The notes under the pieces: model-generated
Told to the model about the DNA's origin: nothing
What the model saw: the letters and a program-made list of their open reading frames with translations, nothing else
The model's database searches: none
Assembly: GCA_051648105.1 (NCBI GenBank)
Contig: JBOFEN010000035.1
Coordinates: 62,001-126,000 of the forward strand
Direction of reading: 5' to 3'
DNA: 64,000 nucleotides
From: UBA7332 sp051648105
GTDB taxonomy: Bacteria; Bacteroidota; Bacteroidia; Bacteroidales; UBA7332
In this document: in pieces, positions 56,511-64,000 of the stretch
How the letters are laid out: every line of letters begins with the position of its first letter
Position numbering within the stretch: position 1 is the stretch's first letter
Position numbers and translations under genes: made by a program

Positions 56511-56908
56511 TTTGCCCTATATTGAACCCCTATTATTGCTGTTTTTGTAAAATCTATTCAACAGCCACTGTTGAGAAACTCACAGAGTTCTTTATCTGTT
56601 TTGTAAACCTATATTGGGATGGGTTTAACAGTTAATGCCTGTGGAATTTACTTTTGACTATTATTGGTGTATAGGTTTGCTTTGATAGTTTGGTATTTGT
56701 GTTAATCTCGCGTGTGAATTTTATCATGTAGATAGAAATCACTAAAATTAAGACTCTGTGAGGGCATTTTGCTGTTTCGTTAATAGTAACTTGTTAAATT
56801 GAGGAGAGGTTGTTAACTACTAATCCTATACGATAGTTATCCACTGGCTAATGGCTATTAAGCCATTAGCCAAAGAGTGTACTATTACTTTGCAGATGTA
56901 AAAAACAA
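56511..56908. other. Intergenic region without gene
   Basis: No reading frame with coding character. It holds a perfect 11-bp hairpin with 4-nt loop (56846-56871) and a short CAACAG/CTGTTG stem (56559-56573). No repeat array or RNA gene is recognised. Confidence 0.6.
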
Positions 56909-56941
56909 AAAGCTCCCGAAGAATTGATCTTCGAGAGCTTT
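56909..56941 (-). terminator. Terminator of tRNA-Ser
   Basis: A 14-bp stem (56909-56922 with 56928-56941), its only imperfect pair being G-U in the reverse-strand RNA, followed by TTTTTGTTTTTT. Confidence 0.92.
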
Positions 56942-57029
<88 letters not shown>

Positions 57030-57053
57030 AAGTTTGGGTAGTAATACTGAGTA

Positions 57054-57061
57054 CAAATATA
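57054..57061 (-). promoter_or_regulatory. -7 element of tRNA-Ser
   Basis: TATATTTG on the reverse strand, perfect match, about 25 bases upstream of the mature tRNA; no clear -33 box. Confidence 0.45.
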
Positions 57062-57156
57062 GTAGAAAAAATTATATATACGATATAATTACTATCTATT
57101 TATGTAGCTTATTACTACTCAAACTTAAAAATTGGTTATAGTGTTTTGATTATCAT

Positions 57157-58077
57157 CTACTTGTTTACACGGAATTTTTCTTCCCCATTGTTGATGAATC
57201 CTACAATCTGTTTAGCAGCGGCAAGCCCAGCATTGATATTAGCCTCCTCTGTTTGTGCTCCCATTTTTTTAGGAGTGAACATGAAGCGACCAGACACTTT
57301 TTCAGAGAACTCAGCAGCGTTGCTTGGAGCTATGTCAGAAACGTAACTAAGGTCTTTGCGCTCTTCCATGATGCGAAGTAGTTCACTTTCATGGATAACC
57401 TCTTTGCGAGCTGTGTTTATCAACATTCCACCTTTAGGCATTTTAGATACCAATTCGTAGTTGATAGACTCTTTAGTTTGAGGAGTAGCAGGGATATGCA
57501 GAGAAACAAAGTGTGATTTCTCGAATAGCTCAGCTGGTGTTTCGCAATAGATGATACCTTCAGCCTCTATTTTTTCACGAGTAAGGAAAGGATCATAAGC
57601 GTAGATAGTCATGTTGAACCCACGAGCAATACGAGCTACATTATGAGCTACGTTGCCATAAGCCATCAGTCCAATGCTCTTACCCATAGCCTCAAAACCA
57701 GAAGTGCCATTGAAGTGGTTTCTTAGTTGGAAGAGTATCATGCCGAAAACAAGTTCTGCAACAGCGTTTGCATTCTGACCTGGGGTGTTCATAACGCAAA
57801 CATTATGAGCAGTAGCAGATGCTAGATCAACATTGTCATAACCTGCACCAGCACGAACAACGATCTTAAGTTTTTTTGCAGCATCAAGGACTTCATTGTC
57901 GATGATGTCACTACGTATGATAACAGCGTCAACCTCTGCAATTGCATCAAGAAGTTGTTGCTTCTGTGTATACTTCTCTAAGAGGACAAGCTCCATATTA
58001 GCTCCTTCGATTATCTCACGAATGCCATTCACGGCAACAGGAGCAAAAGGCTTATCAGTTGCTACTAATATTTTCAT
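57157..58077 (-). CDS. serA: D-3-phosphoglycerate dehydrogenase, lysine-type, without ACT domain
   Basis: A 306-residue NAD-dependent dehydrogenase for the first step of serine synthesis. Nucleotide-binding and catalytic domains are complete (VRAGAGYDNVDLASA, GLMAYGNVAHNVARI, LINTARKEV), but the usual catalytic His of TPH-x-GA is Lys270 in TPKKMGAQT, and no ACT or ASB regulatory domain follows. This is the short lysine class (type IIIK) known from Bacteroidales and some protists. It lies 15 bases after serC, in one operon. Confidence 0.93.
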   Translation of the reverse strand: MKILVATDKPFAPVAVNGIREIIEGANMELVLLEKYTQKQQLLDAIAEVDAVIIRSDIIDNEVLDAAKKLKIVVRAGAGYDNVDLASATAHNVCVMNTPGQNANAVAELVFGMILFQLRNHFNGTSGFEAMGKSIGLMAYGNVAHNVARIARGFNMTIYAYDPFLTREKIEAEGIIYCETPAELFEKSHFVSLHIPATPQTKESINYELVSKMPKGGMLINTARKEVIHESELLRIMEERKDLSYVSDIAPSNAAEFSEKVSGRFMFTPKKMGAQTEEANINAGLAAAKQIVGFINNGEEKFRVNK

Positions 58078-58092
58078 GGGTATTTTAAAGTT

Positions 58093-59160
58093 TTAGATTT
58101 TACGTTCGAACTCTTGCATTGTATCAATAAGAGCTTTTACGCTCTCAATTGGAAGGGCATTATATGTTGATGCACGGAATCCACCGACAGAACGGTGACC
58201 TTTAAGCCCCATCATACCACGATCTTTAGCAAACTTGCCAAACTCAGCTTCTAATTCTTTGTATTCATCGTTCATAACGAAACAGATGTTCATAAGTGAA
58301 CGATCCTCTAGTGCTGCAGTTCCGCGGAAAAGACGGTTACGATCGATCTCGTCGTAAAGAAGTCCAGCTTTATCTTCGTTCATCTTTTGCATAACTTTTA
58401 TACCACCCAGCTCTTTGTACCACTCAAGAGTTTTCATCGCTGAGTATATAGGAAGTACTGGAGGAGTGTTAAACATAGACTCCCCTTTGATATGTGTGCG
58501 GTAGTCCAACATAGTAGGTATCGGTCTAGTAACGCGACCAAGAGCATCTTCTTTAACAATGATGATTGTTGCACCAGCAGGAGCTAGGTTCTTCTGAGCA
58601 CCACCATAGATAAGGTCATACTTAGATACATCAACTGGTCTTGAGAAGATATCAGATGACATATCACAGATCATTCTGCAGTTTACGTCTGGGTCTTGGT
58701 GTACTTGTGTTCCGAATATTGTATTGTTAGAAGTGTAGTGGAAATAGTCAACATCTTCAGGGATAGTATATCCTTTTGGTATATAAGAGAAGTTTTTGTC
58801 TTTTGATGAACCTACAACCTCAACTTCACCAAAGTATCTAGCTTCTTTGATTGCATTGGCAGCCCATGTACCTGTCTCTGTGTATGCAGCCTTTTTTTCA
58901 AGGAAGTTGAAAGGTGCCATACAGAATTGAAGACTAGCACCACCACCAAGGAAAAGAACTTGATAGCCTTGAGGAACATCAAGAAGCTCTTTAACTAGAG
59001 ATCTTGCATTCTCCATAACAGCTACGAACTCTTTCTCGCGGTGAGAAACCTCGAGAATAGAAAGGCCAGTGTTTTCGAAATTAAGAACTGCTTCTGCTGT
59101 ACTTTTGATTGTGTGCTGGCTCAAGATTGATGGTCCAGCAAAGAAATTGTGCTTCTTCAT
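58093..59160 (-). CDS. serC: Phosphoserine aminotransferase
   Basis: A 355-residue class V PLP aminotransferase that makes phosphoserine from phosphohydroxypyruvate. FFAGPSILSQ start, LFLGGGASLQF, and the PLP lysine in GGAQKNLAPAG are family marks; GGFRASTYNALP is near the C-terminus. Length is normal. First gene of the serC-serA operon with its own promoter. Confidence 0.97.
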   Translation of the reverse strand: MKKHNFFAGPSILSQHTIKSTAEAVLNFENTGLSILEVSHREKEFVAVMENARSLVKELLDVPQGYQVLFLGGGASLQFCMAPFNFLEKKAAYTETGTWAANAIKEARYFGEVEVVGSSKDKNFSYIPKGYTIPEDVDYFHYTSNNTIFGTQVHQDPDVNCRMICDMSSDIFSRPVDVSKYDLIYGGAQKNLAPAGATIIIVKEDALGRVTRPIPTMLDYRTHIKGESMFNTPPVLPIYSAMKTLEWYKELGGIKVMQKMNEDKAGLLYDEIDRNRLFRGTAALEDRSLMNICFVMNDEYKELEAEFGKFAKDRGMMGLKGHRSVGGFRASTYNALPIESVKALIDTMQEFERKI

Positions 59161-59250
59161 AGGTGATCAGTTTTATGGATTGATATTTGGTTTCTTTTTG
59201 TTTGATGTAGAGTTACATTTGTACTATCTGTTAATTGAACCTCTACGGTG

Positions 59251-59280
59251 CGAAAATAGTATTTTTTTTAATCCATACAA
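59251..59280 (-). promoter_or_regulatory. Promoter of serC-serA
   Basis: Reverse strand: TTG (59280-59278), 19-nt spacer, TATTTTCG (59258-59251, one mismatch to TAnnTTTG). Leader of about 85 bases. No other feature is seen in 59281-59418. Confidence 0.5.
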
Positions 59281-59418
59281 TAAAAAGCTTCTATTTTTAG
59301 TAGACAATTAGAAAGTGTTGTGTCGTCAAATTAACTTTAAAATGCTTTGTTGCTGTAATGTTTAACTTTTAAGGAATACTTATAGGTGTCTTTTTGATAT
59401 TCTTCTCGCAATAAAAAG

Positions 59419-59462
59419 ATAAAAGCGACAATCGAACAGTACTGTTCGATTGTCGCTTTTAT
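59419..59462 (-). terminator. Perfect 44-bp palindrome, terminator of the FtsB-like operon
   Basis: Both halves (59419-59440 and 59441-59462) are exact reverse complements with no spacer. On the reverse strand it is followed by CTTTTT, so it serves as terminator for the gene ending at 59484. Confidence 0.85.
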
Positions 59463-59483
59463 TATGGTGTTCAGCTTTATAGA

Positions 59484-59801
59484 TTAATTATCTGAGGGCA
59501 TAACGAATGATACATATAGGTGTAGCACTGCTGAAATTAGTAGGCATATTATCCATTCAGACATGCCTTTAAACATAAAGTATGAAGATAATACTAGTAT
59601 AAGACCAGCAAGGCCAAGAGTCCCATGCAGTCGTTTCTTTCTAAGGTTAGTACCTTTGTATTTATTTGTAAGGTGAGATACAGCAACCCCGGCAGCCCCA
59701 ACTGCAAATATATAAGGAGTAGCCTCCCATTTGATTAGGTATGTACCACTAGAAAATAGTACCATTAGTGCTGATATTGGGAATAAAAATCTTTTGAACA
59801 T
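59484..59801 (-). CDS. Small four-helix membrane protein of unknown function
   Basis: A 105-residue protein with four hydrophobic segments (about 5-20, 30-44, 62-79, 83-99) and a basic loop after the second (NKYKGTNLRKKRLHG). I do not recognise the family, though similar short proteins next to FtsB-like genes are usual in Bacteroidales. It starts 16 bases after the FtsB-like gene and shares its terminator. Confidence 0.75.
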   Translation of the reverse strand: MFKRFLFPISALMVLFSSGTYLIKWEATPYIFAVGAAGVAVSHLTNKYKGTNLRKKRLHGTLGLAGLILVLSSYFMFKGMSEWIICLLISAVLHLYVSFVMPSDN

Positions 59802-59816
59802 TCTTGTGTGTTGTAG

Positions 59817-60158
59817 TTATTCGATAATAAAAATATCCTCATCTTTCTTTCTCAGTAGATACTCTTCCCTAGCATATCGCTCGAGGGTCTCTACGTCAGA
59901 GTGTAGTCTCTCAAGCTTAGCTTGTGAGCTTTCTATCTCTTCAAGTAACTCCTGACGATCACTCTCTAGAGACTTAATTTCATTCCACATTGAGAATCTT
60001 CTACAAAAGTTGTCCTCATCGAAGAAAGAGAGCCATATGAAGAATGAGATAGAGAAAAGTATCATAAACTTATCACTATTACGTCTCTTAATAAAACTGC
60101 TAAAAAGGGGCTTAATAGCCTCAATGGCAGCAATCACTCTAGTAGATCTAAATTTCAT
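59817..60158 (-). CDS. FtsB/DivIC-family septum formation protein
   Basis: A 113-residue bitopic protein: cytoplasmic N-terminus of about 30 residues, one membrane helix (about 31-46; FMILFSISFFIWLSFF), then a periplasmic coiled coil (about 58-95) ending YAREEYLLRKKDEDIFIIE. The end matches the FtsB signature region. It would bridge FtsL and FtsQ in the divisome. The N-terminal extension is longer than in E. coli FtsB. Confidence 0.88.
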   Translation of the reverse strand: MKFRSTRVIAAIEAIKPLFSSFIKRRNSDKFMILFSISFFIWLSFFDEDNFCRRFSMWNEIKSLESDRQELLEEIESSQAKLERLHSDVETLERYAREEYLLRKKDEDIFIIE

Positions 60159-60189
60159 GGAGCTGATGATCTTAATGATGTTTCTATTA

Positions 60190-60197
60190 CAAAGATA
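60190..60197 (-). promoter_or_regulatory. -7 element of the FtsB-like gene
   Basis: TATCTTTG on the reverse strand, perfect match, start about 25 bases before the ATG; -33 box not evident. Confidence 0.5.
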
Positions 60198-60262
60198 GCT
60201 CTATTTTTTTATAATCAGATTAAGAAATTGTACGATAATGAACCTTTCTTTTCTGATACTCG

Positions 60263-60293
60263 TTTAATTTATCAAAGAAGGTGACTACTTTTG
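60263..60293 (+). promoter_or_regulatory. Promoter of tamB
   Basis: TACTTTTG (60286-60293) is a perfect -7 element; TTTA (60263-60266) with a 19-nt spacer is one base from TTTG. Start about 19 bases before the ATG. Confidence 0.5.
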
Positions 60294-60318
60294 CAACTTG
60301 TTTTACAAAAAAGGGTGA

Positions 60319-63300
60319 ATGAAAAAAGTTTTTATTTGGATCAAATGGATCCTGCTAGTCTACCTAGCTCTATTTTTAATACTATCAATCTCGCTGTATA
60401 TGCCGTTCGTGCAGGATATGGCTGTTAGCACTATAGAAAAGGTTGCTAGTGATGCTAGTGGATATAAGATTACACTCGATAAGTTACGTTTGCGTTTTCC
60501 TCTTACTTTAGAGATTAAGAATAGCACAGCACTTAGCACAGCACAAGATACAATCTTTAGTGCTGAGAGCTTTAATGCTGATCTTAAACTTCTACCACTA
60601 ATAGGGATGAAAGTCGAGATTAAGAGTGTCAATCTTCAGGGAGTAAAACTTAACTATCAAGACTCAGCGCAAACTATTTCATTAAAAGGTAGATTAGATA
60701 AGCTGCGTTTAAATAACTATGAAGTTGACCTCAAGAGCCAATCTGTAGACATGAGTCAAACACTCATAAGTGGTGGGGATATTCGCTTTACAATGCTAAA
60801 GCCATCACCTATCGACACAACCACTTCTGAGCCTATTGCATGGAGGTTGATTTCTAACAGAATATTACTTCGAGATATAAACTTCTGCTTCGATGATAGA
60901 ACTACAGATCTAATTGCTGAGGTCTCTATAAAGGAGGGTGTTGCCCGTAAAGGGGATATAGACCTCTTTAATCAGAATGTTGCTCTTCAGCAAGTAAGAT
61001 TAGACAGAGGAAGTTACCGTATTATTATGCCAGAGTCAACTTCTGGAGATACCACTTCAAATAGTGTTGATGTGGTAGATGTGCAGCCAAGCAAACCTTG
61101 GATTGTCAACCTAAATAAGATCTCAATTGAAGATAATGATTTTGAGATGCATATAGGTAAGGTTGAGCAAGACTCTGGGCGATTTAATCCAAACCATCTA
61201 TTTGTTAGAAACATAAATATAAAAGCAGACTCAATACTAAATGTAGGTAGCAAAGCATTACTTCAGATAAAGGATCTTGCGTTTGATTTGACTCCACACC
61301 TTAAATTCAAAAATGGTGTTGGAGATATACACTATGAAGATCAGCTTGTAGATATAAAGGGATTGTCTATAGAGAGTTCAAGAAGTAGCTTAAGCACTAG
61401 TGTGCAACTAAGATGGCAGATGAAAAAGGATGACTTCTTTCTCGAGAATCTGCTTGCGCAGCTCGATGTAAGGCTACATCCCGAGGATATAAGGCTATTA
61501 GCAGGTGATTTGCCTAGTCAAACAAAATCAAAAGATAATGATGAGCTATCTTTTTCGGCAATATTAAAGGGACGTAATAATAGGGTGGAGATAGTTCAAC
61601 TCTCCTCCGGATATCCCAATTTATACTCCCTAAATGGGTCGGGATGGGTTGACAATATTGTAGATCCTGATAGATTGTCAGCAGATCTCAAACTAAAACT
61701 TAGCAGTCAGAGGGGGGCACTTATTAAAGAACTACTACCCACCTCTATCTCTAAAAGCTTAACTCTTCCTGACAATATGCAGATGAGTGCAGAGATAAAA
61801 GCACTCCAAGGAGCTATATCCCCAGATATAGCACTGATTACTCCAAATGGAAGGGTAAAGCTAGATGGTAGTATTGACCTAAAACACGAACAGTATGAGG
61901 TATTACTAATCGCAGACACACTCTCATTAGCACAATTCCTACCAACAGATTCATTAGGCCTCTTTGATGCAAACATCAAGGCAATAGGAAAAGGGTTCGA
62001 TCCATTTAGTCCCAAAACAGTACTAGAACTAAATTCTAAGATAGGCAGATTTGACTATCGCAACTACCCATACAGAGACATTACGCTTGACGCATCGTTA
62101 CTTGAGTCAAACTTCAAGGCTCTTCTCGTGTCTCCAAATCGTGAACTTGACTTAATGTTAGATGTTAAAGGTGAGATTCATAAGTCAGGAGTAATTCTAG
62201 ATCTCGAGAGTAAGCTTAAGAACCTAGATCTACAAGCACTTCATTTCTCTGAGACACCACTTACAACAGCCCTTTCTACACGGGCAAACTTTGCTTATGA
62301 TTTAAAGCAAGCATTCACAACCTCTGGAGATGTTGCAATAGACAGACTGCTACTTATATCTAAATCATATGAGCCAGGAGAGCTAACATTCCAAGCTACA
62401 AATCAAGATTCGTTATTCAAAGTTGCACTAAGATCAGGAGATCTTCGTGTTAATCTTGATGCAAAAGAGTCACTTGAGTCAATTATGGCCTCTATGGAGC
62501 GTCTGACGAATGTACTTCTTGAGCAACAAAAGGATCTTCAACTAGACCTAGCTAAGATAAAGAATGAACTGCCTACAGTAGATTTCTCCCTTAAGAGTGG
62601 AAAGAGAAATCTTCTAAACAACTTCCTCAAACAGGACAATCAAACCATAGACTCTATAAGCATAGAGGGAGGGACGTCTGCCTTTAGAGGTATTCACTTA
62701 ACTAGCCAGATGCTTGGGCTAAGAAATAAGGAGTCGATTGTTGACTCTCTTACCCTAAATATGACTCAGGACAGTAGTCGTATTAACTTCAACTCTCGAA
62801 TGTCCAATAGGGAGAACCACCCAAATGTACCTATGAGAATAGATGCTATAGGATGGTTGGAGAACAATCAAGCTGAGGCGCGAGTACAACAGCGCAATTA
62901 TGACTCTCGAATGGGTGTCGATCTTGGCGTTAGAGCTAAGATTGAGAGAGAGAAAGTTACACTCAGCTTCTTCCCTGAAGAGCCTATTATTGGATTTGCA
63001 CCTTGGCAGTTAAATAGTGATAACTATATCACTATAGACAAAGACATGCGAATAAATGGTAACCTTCAACTTCTCGGTGATGTTGCAAAGATTAGGCTAA
63101 CACCAGTAAGGGTTGGAGAGGATGGCAACCAAGTTGTAGCACTAGATGTTGATGGAATTGATCTCTCTAAGCTATCTGACTACATCCCATACTTCCCAAA
63201 TATGGATGGTGCTGTAGCTAGTAGCTTCTTATTGAGCTCAGGTAAAGAGGGAATGAGCACAAGTGGTAGCTTTGGAATAGGCGAATTCATTTACGAACGC

Positions 63301-64000
63301 CAACGTGTGGGTGACCTAAAGGTTCAAGTCAACTATGTTACAGGGGCTGATAAGAAGCAGACACTAGAAACATCCCTATTCATAGACAATATCGAGGCAG
63401 CAATAATTAGAGGTGATATTAGTGAGAGTACAAAACTAGACATTAGAGTTCCTAGCTTCCCACTTAAGAGTATCAATCCGTTCATACCTCCTGGTATGGC
63501 TGAGCTAAGTGGTTTCCTAAAAGGAGCTCTATCGATGAACCAGAGTGGATCATCACCTATAATAAATGGAGAGTTCGCTTTCGAACAGACACAGCTCAAC
63601 CTACTGCCTATAAGCACAACTTTTGCTCTAGATTCTCAGAGAGTTAATATCAAGGATAGCCGTGTGAACTTTACCGAATATAAGTTATTCTCGGGAAAGA
63701 ACCCACCACTGCGCCTAAACGGTAATGTAGACTTCCGCAATCTAGACTACATACAAACCAACCTGCGATTAGATGCCAACAACTTCCAATTGCTTGATGC
63801 ACCTAAACGTAAAGGTGCAATGGTATACGGTAAGGCGTTTATTGATCTATCAACACTCATACAAGGTACACTTCAGAAGCTCTCGGTTACAGGTTCTCTA
63901 AACCTTCTTAACCAAACAGACCTCACCTATGTGATGCAGGATATGGGAGTTAGCGTATCAAATAAGACAGACGAGCTAGTTCGTTTTGTGAACTTTGCTG
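60319..64000 (+). CDS. tamB: Translocation and assembly module protein TamB, 5' part
   Basis: An open frame from the ATG at 60319 to the end of the window, 1227 codons with no stop, so the gene continues outside. One N-terminal membrane segment (about 5-30; WILLVYLALFLILSISLYMPF) anchors a very long periplasmic chain of AsmA/TamB-type beta repeats (ITLDKLRLRFPLTLEIKN, VNLQGVKLNYQDS, DLKGIDG-like strands). Near the edge TDELVRFVNFA is the segment that comes before the C-terminal TamB (DUF490) domain. Such proteins bridge inner and outer membrane and carry phospholipid or help barrel assembly. Reverse-strand frames below it are shadows. Confidence 0.88.
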   Translation, partial: MKKVFIWIKWILLVYLALFLILSISLYMPFVQDMAVSTIEKVASDASGYKITLDKLRLRFPLTLEIKNSTALSTAQDTIFSAESFNADLKLLPLIGMKVEIKSVNLQGVKLNYQDSAQTISLKGRLDKLRLNNYEVDLKSQSVDMSQTLISGGDIRFTMLKPSPIDTTTSEPIAWRLISNRILLRDINFCFDDRTTDLIAEVSIKEGVARKGDIDLFNQNVALQQVRLDRGSYRIIMPESTSGDTTSNSVDVVDVQPSKPWIVNLNKISIEDNDFEMHIGKVEQDSGRFNPNHLFVRNINIKADSILNVGSKALLQIKDLAFDLTPHLKFKNGVGDIHYEDQLVDIKGLSIESSRSSLSTSVQLRWQMKKDDFFLENLLAQLDVRLHPEDIRLLAGDLPSQTKSKDNDELSFSAILKGRNNRVEIVQLSSGYPNLYSLNGSGWVDNIVDPDRLSADLKLKLSSQRGALIKELLPTSISKSLTLPDNMQMSAEIKALQGAISPDIALITPNGRVKLDGSIDLKHEQYEVLLIADTLSLAQFLPTDSLGLFDANIKAIGKGFDPFSPKTVLELNSKIGRFDYRNYPYRDITLDASLLESNFKALLVSPNRELDLMLDVKGEIHKSGVILDLESKLKNLDLQALHFSETPLTTALSTRANFAYDLKQAFTTSGDVAIDRLLLISKSYEPGELTFQATNQDSLFKVALRSGDLRVNLDAKESLESIMASMERLTNVLLEQQKDLQLDLAKIKNELPTVDFSLKSGKRNLLNNFLKQDNQTIDSISIEGGTSAFRGIHLTSQMLGLRNKESIVDSLTLNMTQDSSRINFNSRMSNRENHPNVPMRIDAIGWLENNQAEARVQQRNYDSRMGVDLGVRAKIEREKVTLSFFPEEPIIGFAPWQLNSDNYITIDKDMRINGNLQLLGDVAKIRLTPVRVGEDGNQVVALDVDGIDLSKLSDYIPYFPNMDGAVASSFLLSSGKEGMSTSGSFGIGEFIYERQRVGDLKVQVNYVTGADKKQTLETSLFIDNIEAAIIRGDISESTKLDIRVPSFPLKSINPFIPPGMAELSGFLKGALSMNQSGSSPIINGEFAFEQTQLNLLPISTTFALDSQRVNIKDSRVNFTEYKLFSGKNPPLRLNGNVDFRNLDYIQTNLRLDANNFQLLDAPKRKGAMVYGKAFIDLSTLIQGTLQKLSVTGSLNLLNQTDLTYVMQDMGVSVSNKTDELVRFVNFA

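Noticed and set aside
60360..63617. Several reverse-strand open frames of 79 to 102 codons
   Set aside because: All lie opposite the continuous tamB frame, which has a signal anchor and family features.

Overview
The window looks like a chromosome segment of a Bacteroidota bacterium, most likely order Bacteroidales. Evidence: two SusC/SusD polysaccharide-utilisation loci (PULs), a hybrid two-component regulator next to one of them, Bacteroidota-restricted families (DUF3127, DUF4924, DUF4876-like, a lysine-type 3-phosphoglycerate dehydrogenase), and many upstream elements of the form TTTG/TTG - 19 to 20 nt - TAnnTTTG instead of sigma70 boxes. The genus cannot be fixed from the sequence alone; a Porphyromonadaceae-like member is a guess.

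Layout. 1-11419: the end of a SusC gene, SusD, then sulfatase, GH20, GH2 and GH16, closed by a 21-bp hairpin. This enzyme set fits sulfated host glycans (mucin O-glycans or keratan sulfate). 11420-14432: a non-coding stretch with a 22-bp-period repeat, then a reverse-strand siderophore-type TonB receptor with a long, apparently structured leader. 14433-15715: a LuxR regulator with a receiver that lacks its phospho-acceptor, translationally coupled to a RIC/YtfE-like di-iron hemerythrin. 15879-24711: a tight seven-gene operon, divergent from the hemerythrin gene (TonB receptor, lipoprotein, beta-barrel, ABC ATPase, permease, membrane protein, Cys/His-rich OB-like protein). 11794-24711 as a whole reads as an iron, heme or other metal uptake island of uncertain substrate and is the best candidate for an undescribed system.

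24772-37637 is mostly housekeeping: a phosphodiesterase, two tRNA-Phe, a DUF3127 protein with an SSB-like tail, prfC, rfbD, DUF4924, a shortened Mur-ligase-like protein, katA, folC, PIN-PhoH, an acetyl-xylan-esterase-like enzyme and tRNA-Arg. Between katA and folC lie four copies of the palindrome TACGTACGTA at exact 22-bp spacing.

37714-56423: a second PUL with a divergent hybrid two-component system, SusC/SusD, three GH43 enzymes (one endo-arabinanase-like), a sialidase-fold protein, an unassigned alpha/alpha-barrel protein, a GH2 enzyme and a mutarotase. Arabinan or an arabinose-decorated plant glycan is the likely target. It is visibly richer in A+T than the first PUL.

56424-64000: tRNA-Ser, serA and serC for serine synthesis, a small membrane protein, an FtsB/DivIC-like protein, and the start of a tamB gene that runs off the window.
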